A stretch of DNA of 64,000 nt from Hofstenia miamia (Eukaryota; Xenacoelomorpha; Acoela). The stretch spans positions 1-64,000 of the forward strand of contig SCFE01000021.1 in the NCBI GenBank assembly GCA_004352715.1. The letters are read 5' to 3'. Of the stretch, positions 13,353 through 25,133 are shown piece after piece (the stretch's first letter is position 1; each line of letters begins with the position of its first letter). Under the pieces are notes generated by a model. The model was not told the DNA's origin, did not search any database, and saw only the letters and a list, made by a program, of their open reading frames with translations. The translations under genes and the position numbers were made by a program.

Positions 13353-13615
13353 ATATTCTCCTTAAAATTTTATTTACTTTAAACACAGAAAAATTATTTA
13401 TCACAAATTTTCAGTATAACAAGGAAGTATTCAAATACNNNNNNNNNNNNNNNNNNNNNNNNNNNNNNNNNNNNNNNNNNNNNNNNNNNNNNNNNNNNNN
13501 NNNNNNNNNNNNNNNNTATATATATATAGATATTCTCCTTAATGTTTTATTTACTTTAAACACAGAAAAATTATTTATCACAAATTTTCAGTATAACAAG
13601 GAAGTATTCAAATAC
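13350..13615. repeat. duplicated ~87-bp segment flanking an N-run
   Basis: The segment starting GATATTCTCCTTAA and ending AGTATTCAAATAC occurs at about 13351-13438 and again at about 13528-13615. The two copies differ only by a few bases (AAATT versus TGTTT near the start), and both are preceded by (AT)n. Between them lie 78 N (13439-13516). Either a small tandem duplication or two alleles of one site have been placed side by side. Confidence 0.8.
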
Positions 13616-15254
13616 CGGGATTCCTAAATCTCCTGATAAACGGTAGAACTTTTTGAGAATGTGAACAAACCGATTGTATTTATTCCAAAGTTAACCTTAA
13701 ACAGCCTGATCATTTTTGAAAATTTTCATGATCCTATAAAAAAATTTTAACGCTTATAGCTCAAAAACTATTAAAACTGTGCTCAATGTGAAAATTCGCT
13801 CGCAGGCTTTGTCTCATCGAGGTTGCGGGTTTGGAATATCTTTGCACATATCAAGAAGCAGTGAAAGTTATATGTTGCCTCCATGGCCTCAGAACATTCT
13901 AAATACATGAACACAACCTCTGCCACAGCAAAAAGCTTTAATAGAAATTTTCAACATTGCAGTAAAGTGTGTTCCCCAATAGACCCATGCCCCAAGATTT
14001 TCAAATTTAGTAGTAATAGACTTTTAGAAAATTCTTTGTAAATGTACAAAAATGGTTTGTCCTTTAAGAAGGACGCTACGCTGTTTAAGTTTAAACAGCC
14101 TGGAAATTCTTGAAGAATTTTCATGATCCTGAATATATTTTGATATTTCTAAATGGGCTTGGAGAAAATATTTTATAAATGTGGAAAACAATTAGTCCGC
14201 TTAAAGGGTGAATATTTTTATTATTATGGGCTGTAATAAATAAATTACAAATGAAAAAGTATCATGTTGTTACCTTGTATTTTGAATAACAAATGATGTT
14301 ATTCATCGACAAGTGTCATTGCAAGAAGAATAGCCCATCCTGTGGTGATTTCAGTACAGCAATTTATAATTTCATACTTGCATTACAAATGCCTGTACCG
14401 AGCAGAGTAGGGGGTAATGTCAAGAGCAGGTTAAAGAAAAGTAAGCGGTAGGCAGTTGTCACATCTTTGAATTTCTGTTCTTTGCTAAAACTTGCTTTAA
14501 TTTAGTTATTTTTGTTTATTTTTCCTTTTCTGGTGTGCGTTTCTGCTTGTTATTACAACGCGTCGGCAAATATTTTCACTGGTGCGGCTTTACTAACATT
14601 CTGCGGAGAGAGTAACAAAATTATGGTCTTGATCATTATAGACTACAATCCAGTACGTAAAGGGGGGGNGGGGGGGCATGGTGGAAATTAAAATGATCAA
14701 GAACTAAGGTGGTAAATTGCATTTTTTCATTATTTTGAAACAACACTATTTCAAATATCCGCTAACATATTGTAAGTCACATACTTCAAGTGTATTCAGA
14801 AAGTTCTATGTTGTTAAATAAAGAAATGTTAATAAATATTAGAAAGATGGATTGTACCTTTCAATATGAGAGCTATTGTTTTGAAATTTATGTTTACTAA
14901 TATGATAACTGCAGAATGTTGACAAGATAAGAAAGCAATTAATCACCTGTTTCTCATTATAAGTACGTTTCTGACGACAAAGTTTACAGCGCTAAAATTC
15001 CATTGTTTGCATTAAATATTGAATTTAATATTTGTTATTCAATATACTCACTCAGGAAAATTTCTGAGGAATTGAATTTTACACCAAAAACCAAAATTTG
15101 CGTTGCATTCTATACTATTGCTACTAAATCTAGAAACAGATATATTAGAAGTGCTTCAATATAATCAATTTTAAATCATAATTAACTATAATGAACATGA
15201 AGGTTATATTTTTATAGGATTAACAGAATATGAACTGCACTTTGTACCAATCAA
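13616..15254. other. unassigned DNA with a short dispersed repeat
   Basis: A motif TTAAACAGCCTG followed by GAA..TTTTCATGATCCT appears near 13692-13735 and again near 14090-14132, suggesting a small diverged repeat. A poly-G run with one ambiguous base lies at 14662-14676. No gene recognised. Confidence 0.45.
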
Positions 15255-15290
15255 GGGCGTAGCCAGGATTTCCGTTGGGGGGCGGAATGT
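15252..15290 (+). mobile_element. solo hAT-like terminus
   Basis: CAAGGGCGTAGCCAGGATTT is very close to the hAT terminus CAGTGGCGTAGCC used by the element ending at 59510. It is followed by a G-rich run, as in many hAT ends. Orientation implies an element body to the right, but I find no matching right end or 8-bp duplication. It is probably a remnant. Confidence 0.4.
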
Positions 15291-15519
15291 TGTAATCGAA
15301 TTTTACTAAAAATTGTTAAAGGTTAAGATGAGCCTAAGTGTCATAGCTAAAAACTATATGTATATATATATATTTATATATTGGTTTGAGTTAAAATTTT
15401 TTGCACAAAGGACGTTTATATATATATATATATATATTAGCTATTAAGGTTCGAATAAGAAGTAGTTAATTCCTTGACATGCTCTTTTTCATTATGCTCA
15501 TGTTCTATACGTTTTATTC

Positions 15520-15915
15520 TTTATCCGTGCCCTGCCGTATCGCATCAACTTTGGTACCCATATCATCCCCACCNNNNNNNNNNNNNNNNNNNNNNNNNNN
15601 NNNNNNNNNNNNNNNNNNNNNNNNNNNNNNNNNNNNNNNNNNNNNNNNNNNNNNNNNNNNNNNNNNNNNNNNNNNNNNNNNNNNNNNNNNNNNNNNNNNN
15701 NNNNNNNNNNNNNNNNNNNNNNNNNNNNNNNNNNNNNNNNNNNNNNNNNNNNNATCAACTTTGGTACCCATATCATCCCCACCCGCAGGTTGCGGCGGGA
15801 AAAACCGCTCAGCCCTTGTCTAGAATCCTTCTTGGAGGGCAGTCGTCCGACCACTCCCCTCTCTCCATGGCTTCGCACTTGGTACCAATGAAGACTAAAT
15901 GCAACGCAAGCTAAA
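15520..15915. other. G+C-rich patch with artefactual-looking gap
   Basis: Sequence on both sides of the N-run is more G+C-rich than its surroundings. A reading frame ending ...SMASHLVPMKTKCNAS (stop near 15912) is not recognised. The 30 bp immediately left of the gap (15544-15573) are repeated exactly immediately right of it (15754-15783), so the 180-N gap is likely an unmerged overlap. Confidence 0.6.
15574..15753. other. assembly gap (180 N)
   Basis: Flanked by identical 30-bp sequences (ATCAACTTTGGTACCCATAT...), which argues that the contigs overlap and little is missing. Confidence 0.9.
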
Positions 15916-16136
15916 CCCCAGTTTCCATTGAAAATCGTGCATCTTTATCTCCAGCGTTAGCGTAAAACGCTTGTCGCCTCTTGTGGCATTCTCAAGTAAT
16001 ATTTTCAAAAAAACGAACAATTTAGTGAATGTCTACTCCTGCTTTTGCAGTTGAATAAAAGGAGGAAACGGTAATTTTAGGTCACAAGCATAGACTATTT
16101 CAGGGGGCTAGAGTCAGAAATATACAGAAATATAGT

Positions 16137-16290
16137 GATCTTTATTGCCATAAAAAATTTACCATTAACTCCAAACCACTTCAATTTCAACAATCACTTC
16201 TCCATCCACACTGTATCAAAAGATTTTTCAAAGTCCATCAACACAAACGCTCCTTTTTCTTTAACATTGCTGATTCTGCTGTTAATTTAC
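16137..16290 (-). pseudogene. LINE reverse transcriptase fragment
   Basis: Read on the minus strand, the frame contains GAFVLMDFEKSFDTVWMEK, then a stop, then LLKLKWFGVNGKFFMAIKI. This matches the reverse-transcriptase block F.DFEKAFD.v....L..KL...G of non-LTR retrotransposons. One in-frame stop is present and no neighbouring blocks were found, so it is a short dead remnant. Confidence 0.65.
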
Positions 16291-16299
16291 ATCTATAAA

Positions 16300-18600
16300 A
16301 AATATCTTGAAGTATTATGATAATTACGAATACCTTCTTGCGTATTATCCTGATTCTAATTCTAAAATCTTATATTCTTTCAGATAACTTACCAATAGAA
16401 CTGGTTATAGTTATAGTTAAAAGTATATACTGCAGGAACTGCATAAATAACTTTACCAGATGTTACTATAAATATTACTTTTCCTTCACTCAAATCATAT
16501 TTTTCTTCTCCAAGCCAACTGTTATAAACATCCATCATGTTTACAATCAAATTTTGCAATTTATTAAAAAGTTACCTGTGAAAAAATTGTTGAAAAAATT
16601 TTTATTTTAGTAGTTATTTGTACCTTGAGTTACCAACATTTTGTTTTGTTGTGCTGTGTTGTAAAGTGTGCCTGCATCTATTCCAGATATAAAAATATGA
16701 GATTCACTTTTTTTCGAACCAAATGAAATTCAGCCTTAGAATCTTTACGATTACCATCCATGACAATTTTATTGTATGGTGAAGACCGCAATTGAGATTC
16801 AATTTACGATTTTTGAAGGATGTTAGATATTTTTGTAAATTTATCATTCTAATAAGGTTTGCTATATTTTGAAATTTTCTTTTTCGTAATTATCGATTGT
16901 TTTCTTAATAATTGGCATTTGGAAAAGATTGTTTTTTATCATTAATTTAGAAAATAATTGCTTCAATATGATGGTCCAATCTACTTCTCTATGTAAATTA
17001 ATCAGTTTTAAATAAATCTAACTATTCAATTATTTGTGATTTTCATGTACTGATTCAGAAATTTTCCATATAAATCATCCTCTTAGGTATTTTAAGAAAT
17101 TTCTGAGTTGACACTAAGATTGATTTTTTGTTTGGACATTCGTTTAAACTTGAAAACCACAGCAATGAAAATATTTTCTCTTATGTTTACTTTTTTGACA
17201 ATTATAGCAACGGATTACAATATTTTGACGACAATTAGAATGTTTCGATGTGGCAATATAAATAATCAATAAAATTTCCCGTATTTACTAGTTCATGGGC
17301 GGTTATTACATCTTTGCATTAAAATTTATTGTATTAGGTATTCCATCATCTGTTTTCACAAAGCCAGTTAATTTTGCCATTTGTTCATCTGAATAATTTT
17401 TGGGCACATTTCCAATTAACACATATAGGAATTTGTGTTTTCAGTTTTTGATTTTCGGTCAGTTGTTACATAATTTCCCACTTTATTAATGTACAACAAT
17501 TACTGATGTTAGCTTCGCTTTCAAGAACACATTTAAACCTAGGAATATGTCTACATGATGTTAAGCACATCACTTAACCTTGAATTACAAATATTCAGGA
17601 ATAATGCATAACTCGGGTTCAAATTCAGAGATGCAACCTCGAATTTTGATCTCGACCTTACAAACATCTGTGCTCTGAGTTCGGACTCGATCTCAATTAA
17701 AACAATTTCATCAAGTTCGAGCGCATATATATTTGCGTGCTTACCCAATGTTTCTCTAAACTTTATTATTTTAAATAAATTACCAGCAAAAGAAATTCTT
17801 CTTTATTCTAGTGCTCAACATTCAATATGCATGAAAAAGCATTCATCAGATGGATTCACTAATGGATTTATAGGTTTAATGAATGTTGATTTTCTAAATG
17901 AACTTGTTGCTAGAAATGAAAACTGTATTCTTCCATCTAGATTTATCTTTACTTAGGCTATAGATCAAGGCCTACTGTAATCAGAAACAATTTGCTTTAG
18001 CTAACTAATTGAAAGAATTTGCTGTTCTACACATATCAATGCCTTTTGAATTATTTTCCTTTTTTGATACTTCTACATTGAAATAGGAGATGAATGATAA
18101 ACAATATTTTTTCTACATTTCATAATCATTATTTGATGTGCATTAATAATGCAGAATCTATACCTACAATAGCACAAATATTGATCTAAGATATTAATTT
18201 GGAGATACAGTATTTCTAAAAATCTATTGTACTTCTTTATTTGTGAATCCTTCTAATTTACTTGGGGAATTCCTTGCTTGTTTCAAAGCGTATGTAATTA
18301 TTGTTGGGCCACAAAAGCTGAAAGACTTTGTGATATTCTTCATTTTAAATACTTGGACGAAATTTAAACCAATTCGCTACTTGCAAAGACATTGTATGTC
18401 TCCCTTTCATTTGTTGTACTCCTAATGGCTAGGCATAGCTACATATTGTTTTCCAATTGACTAAAAAAATTTGTTCTGATTTTTGGTTTGATGTGGTCAA
18501 ACGATATTTTTCAATTTATAAATGCAATTTATGATCTAGAATTAAGATTGCCTTGAATTAACTTGAGTTGAGTACAAATCGTTGTTTCAAATTATTGGTG
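16300..18600. other. unassigned A+T-rich DNA
   Basis: No supported feature. The minus frame at 17551-17748 reflects a Glu/Leu-biased, TCGA-containing degenerate sequence and is not convincing as a protein. Confidence 0.45.
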
Positions 18601-18605
18601 AGTGG

Positions 18606-18626
18606 GTTGTCATGGCGACCAATCAA
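18606..18626. promoter_or_regulatory. candidate RFX X-box with adjacent CCAAT
   Basis: GTTGTCATGGCGAC (18606-18619) is a near-palindrome that fits the RFX-factor X-box pattern GTnnYYATRRnAAC at all but one position. It overlaps a CCAAT sequence (CCAATCAA, 18619-18626). X-boxes often lie just upstream of ciliary genes in animals. No recognised gene starts nearby, so this is only a sequence match. Confidence 0.3.
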
Positions 18627-19399
18627 GCATCATTTGAGTGTGCATTGTCTGCACTCAAGCTGTTGTCAACAGAGACACACCAAAATGCAGGAAGGCATTA
18701 TCAAAGGTGTTTTGTTTTTAGTAAAATACAATAAATCTGCTTGAGAATTAGTTTGCTTGAAGTTCTATGTTAATAAGGATTCACATTAGATCATTGCCAG
18801 GTAAATAATAGCAAAGACACTTTTAGTAATCATAAGAAATGTAGGTCTATACTTAAATTTTCGAATGGGTAGTTTTTTGGTGAAACCTTTTTCCAAAATG
18901 TTATATGTTATTTGTTATGGTTGACAGAGCGATGGTTGGTCTTGGATGTATCAATATCTTAGTTGAAGCTTAGGCTGAGCTGAATGACAAAGTTCACCTC
19001 ACTTACAAATTTGGATTTACGTAGTATTCCACAAGAATTTGTATTTTTGAATAGTGTTTATTTGATAAAATTAATAGTTGTTGTTGCAATGAAAAAACGT
19101 TAAAGTAGTACAGTTATTATTAGAGAGTTTATTAAGACATAAACTGGGTGAGCAATGAATGTGAAAATCATTCCATTTCATAAATGAAACAAAAAGTAAG
19201 TTATAGACACTTCTAAAAGTCCAAAATAGGAATCATTATGCAAATGGTGCTTCATTCAATTTACATATTTATTTAAGATGACTCACGATTACCTTAAGTA
19301 ATTTGTAAGAACGAAAATATGAAAAATATTTCAATTTTTATAAATAACTTATTATTGTCATTCAGGGAAGGAAAGCAATTTACTTGAAATCAAAACATC

Positions 19400-19730
19400 A
19401 TGTAAGCCTCACTGTCTTCTCGCATTCACATTGCAAACAACCCATCCCAGTTCGTTCCAAACAACACGTCTTTTCTTGTCAATATCCTTTTCATCACACA
19501 TAATGTAGCAATATCAATTGGACACTTATCGTCACCAAATTCTTCAAGAAAGCCTGGATCAATAATCAGCGCTTCCACTATTTCAAGTGACAAGTTTTAT
19601 TTCTTGTTTCATTTTTTGGCGAAGGGAAGGCAATTTAATAAAATGAGCTGCAGACACAAGCAACCATTGGTAGGGCACAGATCAGATAATAGCTTTATTA
19701 CTATTTGGTGATCATCGTCTTCATCTATTA
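19400..19730 (-). pseudogene. unidentified minus-strand coding relic
   Basis: One minus-strand frame reads as protein-like sequence over about 100 codons: IDEDDDHQIVIKLLSDLCP and LQLILLNCLPFAKK first, then two stops, then SLEIVEALIIDPGFLEEFGD, DKCPIDIATLCVMKRIL and FGTNWDGLFAM before a stop. The balanced composition, unlike nearby random frames, suggests former coding sequence, either a broken gene or transposon gene or an exon pair whose stops lie in an unspliced segment. I do not recognise the family. Further upstream in its direction (19740-19860) the signal fades. Confidence 0.35.
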
Positions 19731-19739
19731 ATCACTATA

Positions 19740-21170
19740 TATAATGATGTACTCTGTTCATCATCTCAAGAAAATATCAATTCTATAAGTCTTGTATCTA
19801 ACAGTCTGAAATATATATTTGAAAATGGGCCACGGGGGTCTTTGCTCCATCATTCAACTTCAAGTGAAGCAAATACATGCAATTTTATTTTTAGCGCTCA
19901 AATTATTCAATGGCACACTTTTAAACTAATCACTATTTGTCATTCAATAATATGTCAAGCTTTAAGGGATGCAATAATGTAATAATTAGGAAATTTATTG
20001 GTTAACTCCATTTGTGGACCACGGTGCCTAACAGATTAAGGTTTCATATTAAGATTAGTGTTCCATAACATGAAAGCATTTTGCTCTCAATTCTTCTGCT
20101 TGCCAAAATAGAACTAACAATAATGCCTTTCGTTTCAGGTTTCATGATCTGTCTTTAATGACATCCAACTTATCCTAACATCTGTTTTTAGTAATACTAT
20201 CGGGTAGTACACTAACTAATTTCTAGTCATACATTCCGAAATACGTACCTAATTAATTCCTTTTGCCCTTAACACATTTCTGTACCACAAGTTTTCTTGT
20301 GTTTGCCTTTATTAATTAATTTTGTATACCAAAGTATTATAAAATCATTTTAACATGTGTGTGCATATACAACACATTCTTATTTAATAATATAATATAT
20401 TTAATATTGACTTATATAACACTAGAACAGTCGAAATTTTGATATCCTATAACTGCTGCGTGGGTAAATTTTGACTCCTTATCTTAAAAAGTAGAAATAT
20501 CAGTGCAAATTGATAAGCAATCTAATTCAGTCCTACAATTACACTAAATGTTTTGAAACATGTACATAAAATACAAAATTTTTTAACAACTATTGTTGTT
20601 GAGCAATTCGGATATGCAAACTTGCTACAAGCTTAGCAGGTAACAGTTTTGTTGTGCTACAGTTAGCCAACTCTAGTTGGGGAAATAAAGCAGCTTGTTG
20701 TTGAGATGTAGAAGGTAGAAGATTACCTTACACCGCTGGAATACGGAAAGGGGGCGTGGTGAAATGTCCCAATCAGGTTTTCAACATTGATTTTGATTGA
20801 TGAATTAACACACATTTTGAAAAAAATCTAAGAACTAAGTTGTTTGATGAGACGCATTTTCAGGGGTGATTTTTTCAATATTTTTGAAGACAGTGCAAGC
20901 ATTAATGCAATTCATGTCCCAGATATTGTAACAAACAGTAGCCTGCGTACCCACTTGGACTTTGCTGGTCAATATGTGTCATGATGCAGGATATTCCTCT
21001 TTTCAGTCACCAGTAATTTTGTAGCCTTTTCCCAAGTTGATTGAGATGCATCTGAATTGAGTTTTTCTCAATGGCGATTATAAAGTCCCATTGCCAACTG
21101 AAGTCCAATAAAAGTGATAAGCTCTTTCATAGATATATTTGGGTCTGCCATTTTTTTGTGTTTAGCTATT
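19740..21170. other. unassigned A+T-rich DNA
   Basis: No coding or transposon signal that I can support. Confidence 0.45.
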
Positions 21171-21177
21171 TATTAAA

Positions 21178-21431
21178 GAATTAGTGTAAGCATCAGCATT
21201 CTTGTTCAACAGCAGCTCCAATCTGTGAAGGCTGTCCAGGACCAGTTACAGTGCTTGTACCATTACGAAGCCCAGCTAGAGATGTTGTTTCCCCATTATC
21301 TACTTCTAAATAACTCATATACGTTTGAGAAGTCTTATTCTTCATCCGGTAAAAACCTTTGTGACGTGAATGTCGCATTGGACATTAATAAGCAAATTGC
21401 ACAAATTCATGGAGTTCAACACAAAGAATAA
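21178..21431 (+). CDS. possible C-terminal exon of an unknown coiled-coil protein
   Basis: An open frame begins after a stop near 21176 and runs to TAA at 21429-21431. It starts SISILVQQQLQSVKAVQDQL, continues CLYHYEAQLEMLFPHYLLL, and ends NKQIAQIHGVQHKE. The Gln/Leu/Val spacing in the first 35 residues suggests an amphipathic helix or coiled coil. Composition is more protein-like than neighbouring frames. There is no good start codon, so it would have to be a last exon, but acceptor-like sites just upstream (AATTAG, TGTAAG) are weak. An overlapping minus-strand frame is less convincing. Function unknown. Confidence 0.3.
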
Positions 21432-22063
21432 TATGGAAATATCTTAAAATAAAATATACGAATCTTGCAAAACAATGGCATTTAAGCATTGATTATGACA
21501 TCCTGAACTAAATAATATTTATCATTTTCGTTTGTGGGGACTTTCAGAAAATTTAATCAATATTCTGATAAGAACTTTAATGATTAAATGTTTTTTCAGC
21601 TTGAGATCAATTTTGACCCCAGTGGCTGCTTTATGGGTTCTAGTAATTTTCTAAATGATGCTATGCTTGCATGATCCTCATTGTTGCGAAAGTAATGCCT
21701 ACCGTAAAAATTGGTAAAATTCTTGCAATATGAGTGCATTTAAATATTTACTTAAAATTTTATTAGGTTTGAAAGTGGTCTAGGAGTCAAATTTGACTCC
21801 TCGGTCGTTCTCGTGACAAGCATGGGAAAATATAATCATTTTGAATATTCGCGAATACATTAGTTCAATACAATTCTTTGATTAGTTTATTTCACTCGAC
21901 ACTAACCAAAGCACAACCCAATTCCACCAACCTCATGAATCGACCAAAACCATTTGCAGATATACGTTAAATTAAGATATTTTCATATTTTATTTTTTCT
22001 GTCCTTGATTAAGTGTCCTGTTAGCCTGTTCCGCTTGCTGTATTAATAAAAAGTTCAAAATAA

Positions 22064-22420
22064 TTGGAAAATATTAATTTGAACTTATTTAGAATAAAGC
22101 GACCTCATTCACCAACAAACTACTTTGAACATACGAACCTATGCTTTCCAGCAGAAACACTGGAGGTTGGTAGAACGATGTGTGATATTGACCACAATAA
22201 AGCACTGGTTTTCACCAGTGACATGATAGCTAAGGATGTTATCGAATGCATTGAACTGTTTGTTGACAGATTTCATGGATTTACTCTTGATGCTAAATCT
22301 TCTGATCCGCAGAATTACTATATAGCTTTGGTGCAGCTAGCTCGCCATGGTTTGAAGTTCGATGTGGCCAACGGAAAAGTTATTGTATACGATAACCATC
22401 CTATGAAATGTCAATTGTAA
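22064..22420 (+). CDS. conserved-looking unknown protein, probable terminal exon
   Basis: This is the best unidentified coding segment in the left half. The frame reads FRIKRPHSPTNYFEHTNLCF, then LEVGRTMCDIDHNKALVFTS, IECIELFVDRFHGFTLDA, QNYYIALVQLARHGLKF and VANGKVIVYDNHPMKCQL, with TAA at 22418. Balanced amino-acid use, intact length and lack of repeats argue for real coding sequence. No ATG opens the frame. A T-rich acceptor-like GAACTTATTTAG ends at 22092, so it is more likely a last exon (22093-22420, 109 residues) than a whole gene. Upstream exons were not found; the coding-like piece ending at 21431 has its own stop and so belongs to something else. I do not recognise the family, and a transposon-encoded protein remains possible. 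Confidence 0.5.
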   Translation: MENINLNLFRIKRPHSPTNYFEHTNLCFPAETLEVGRTMCDIDHNKALVFTSDMIAKDVIECIELFVDRFHGFTLDAKSSDPQNYYIALVQLARHGLKFDVANGKVIVYDNHPMKCQL

Positions 22421-24023
22421 TTGATGGCATTATATTTAACATTATTATTATATTTTGTGCATTTTGTAAATAACGAATTCTACAAATTTTCCGAACAAAT
22501 TGCTCTCATTGTTTTGGTAACTATTTCCAATGATTTAAACATATTTAAATTTGCAAGTCGTCTTAGCATGGTAGTTTTGCTGAAATAATCTACTTCTGCA
22601 TAACATGTGTATGCAGGCCTACGCATGTACTGATTTTCAAATTCATGAGGTTCTTGTAAATTTTACTACAGTAGATTTCCAAATTTTAACCTATGTAAAT
22701 TCGAATTTTTACGAATGCATTTTTGTGGCAATTGCGACACTGCATGCAGCTTTCGAATGAAATCATTAACACTAGAAATGCGACAATAGGTCAAATTGAC
22801 CTTTAGGCAGTTTTTGTTTGCTCCATTATTCATTCAGCAAAAATACTAGCAGGTACATATAATTCAAATTATGTTGATAGTCTTATTGAATTTGCTATTT
22901 GTAGAAATTTTGTTATTATTTTATCAATTTCAACATCAGAAATAAAATTATTCTCAAGGAGTAATCACTGTTCTAGTGTTACTTTTAAATGAATTTATGA
23001 TTATATGTCCTTATTCCGCTCCAAACTCCAACCCAGCACCATGTCAGATCTCTCTATTTACAGAAAAGGAACGTTGTGCTCAATTGTTTCTCCCATGTTC
23101 TTTAGATTATCTGAAACATGGGTATCAAGGGAATTTGTATGATATTTAGAAAATCTGAGTTTTCATAAAGAATTTTAAAATTCTTTAAACAGAACAATAT
23201 TTTTGGCAAAAATTTATACAATACATGAAAGAGAATTCAAAATAGAGCGAAATATTTGTATTCTATTTCTAAATATAGCGGTTTTCATTTTTAAAGTTCT
23301 TCTGTACTGCTTAAGGCTAATTAATGACTGTGATAAACAACAGTATTTCGTGGTTTAAAAATCGAAATTGCGTCAATGGAATAAAACATGAACTTCCTGC
23401 ATTTTTTAAATGAATTCAATTTGATAATGCTAAAAAAATAGTGCTTATAGCAGTGCTGACCATATTACAAAGGACCATATTACAAAGTTTAACAGATTCA
23501 TTGAACAGAAACTAGAATATATTTATTTAACTGATCTGTTCAACAGATTTCTTACTAAATTTGGTTGCACAGAATAGAAAGACAATAATTGTGTTTTATA
23601 ACCCAAAATTCTCGTACGAAATCCATTGTAACTGAGACGTTATTTGATAAAATGACATTTTTGAATAAATGCCTTAAGCATTAGTTGGCGATGGCCATAA
23701 AGGGTAGGCTTCCTGCGACTTCATTAGCTAACGAAATTGGTTAATAATAGCATGTTCACAGATTTTACAGAGAATTTATATAATTTCTTAAACAATACAT
23801 TAACAGATTTGTTAACCAGATCTTAAATATGGCAATCGTTAAGTGGTGGATTCAGAAGGGGGTATCTTGGCATGGATCCCTCACCAAGATCAGTCCAAAC
23901 TATTCACAGAAAGCATAGACCCTTCCCAAAAAATGACTAATTTTCTTGAAAAAGAAGATGTTTGTATTTTGTTTTTCGTCCATAAAAGGAATGTCAATAG
24001 TTTTCAGTCCATATGTAAGAAAA
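22421..24023. other. unassigned DNA
   Basis: A+T-rich. The frame at 23843-24250 (+) runs through the flank and left end of the insertion described next and does not look like a real protein. Confidence 0.45.
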
Positions 24024-24092
24024 AATATATTCGCTTGATTCGCTTATGTTATATTTACACTAAGACATTATTGTTTAATTACATCTCTGCAT
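24024..24092. repeat. left flank of the insertion; repeated at 25747-25815
   Basis: About 69 bp beginning AATATATTCGCTTGATTCGC and ending CATCTCTGCAT are present here and again at 25747-25815 with one visible mismatch. Here they abut the element end CCCAAGT; at 25747-25815 they run straight into the right-hand flank. The second occurrence therefore looks like the empty allele of the same locus. Confidence 0.8.
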
Positions 24093-24320
24093 CCCAAGTA
24101 ACATTTAACGCTGCTTTTGCGCATATTTTAGGCTTCTTGATATTATTAGCTCTAAAACGGTTGTTTAAGAGCGTAAATTCAGCTAAAACAGATGTCAATC
24201 AAAATTTTACGTCTTTTGATAGTCATTATTTTCTGCTGTTGCTTACATAGTTCTAATTTGGCTGTTTGGGAGCCATATTAAAGCCAAAACATCCTTTGTG
24301 ACACATTTATTTGGAATTAG

Positions 24321-24366
24321 AATTTTAACAAGTGTGTCATTCATTCAATGCATCGAAGGTTCACTG
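24321..24366 (+). CDS. very weak candidate exon inside the TIR element
   Basis: A 46-bp segment between an AG (TTTGGAATTAG) and a good donor (CTG|GTAAGATT) can be read ILTSVSFIQCIEGSL. It sits upstream of the better candidate exon at 25068. It would be part of a gene carried by the element, if real. Confidence 0.2.
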
Positions 24367-24928
24367 GTAAGATTATATTTGTTCGCATATACAGTATGTT
24401 GTTTTATTCGCACAGATTGGCGCATGCACTGAATAAAATGAAGGGGCAAATTATTTATCCTAAACTGCATAAATATTTAATAATTTTCAAATCCATAACA
24501 GTATTGTGGATGCAATAATACGAATTATTAGTTACCAACTTACTCTTAAATATATTTTCTATGCAATTATACATGATATTGTAGAAGTTTGGTCCTGAAT
24601 TGCCTAATTTACATGTGTAGGCCATAGAAATCATTCAAATTTTAGATCATTAGNTAAGATTATATTTGTTCGCATATACAGTATGTTGTTTTATTCGCAC
24701 AGATTGGCGCATGCACTGAATAAAATGAAGGGGCAAATTATTTATCCTAAACTGCATAAATATTTAATAATTTTCAAATCCATAACAGTATTGTGGATAC
24801 AATAATACGAATTATTACTCTTAAATATATTTTCTATGCAATTATACATGATATTGTAGAAGTTTGGTCCTGAATTGCCTAATTTACATGTGTAGGCCAT
24901 AGAAATCATTCAAATTTTAGATCATTAG
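24367..24928. repeat. tandem duplicate of ~275 bp joined by one N
   Basis: The sequence starting TAAGATTATATTTGTTCGCA occurs at about 24368-24653 and again at 24655-24928, separated only by a single N at 24654. The copies are nearly identical; the second lacks a short stretch (about 12 bp near TAGTTACCAACT). This looks like two alleles of one segment placed in series, not an ancient duplication. Confidence 0.85.
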
Positions 24929-25067
24929 ACAGCGTATCTCTTATTATATAATAACAATGACCTATTCTTGGAGTTCATTGATATAATGGTTTTGTTAATT
25001 GCTTATTACGATGATTATATGTTCAAGATTTGCCTTGAAATAAATGAGATTGTTTTCCTCCTGTTAG

Positions 25068-25133
25068 GTATTCGATGAAATAACGAATGAAATTCCTGTG
25101 TACATTGCACTTTATATTCATTATAACTTAAAG
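25068..25133 (+). CDS. candidate 66-bp internal exon of an unknown gene
   Basis: A strong pyrimidine-rich acceptor (TTGTTTTCCTCCTGTTAG, ending 25067) and a consensus donor (AAG|GTAAAC at 25133/25134) enclose exactly 22 codons: VFDEITNEIPVYIALYIHYN then LK, phase 0 at both ends. The peptide is well balanced for real protein. It lies inside the TIR element, so it may belong to that element's own intron-containing gene. A further coding-like piece follows the 1-kb gap at 27401. No family recognised. Confidence 0.4.

Noticed and set aside
14655-14685. Poly-G run with one N
   Set aside because: Could be part of a hAT end or a sequencing artefact; no termini or duplication to support an element.
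23843-24250. 135-codon + frame
   Set aside because: Crosses the junction between flanking DNA and the CCCAAGT terminus, so it cannot be one ancestral gene; composition looks random.
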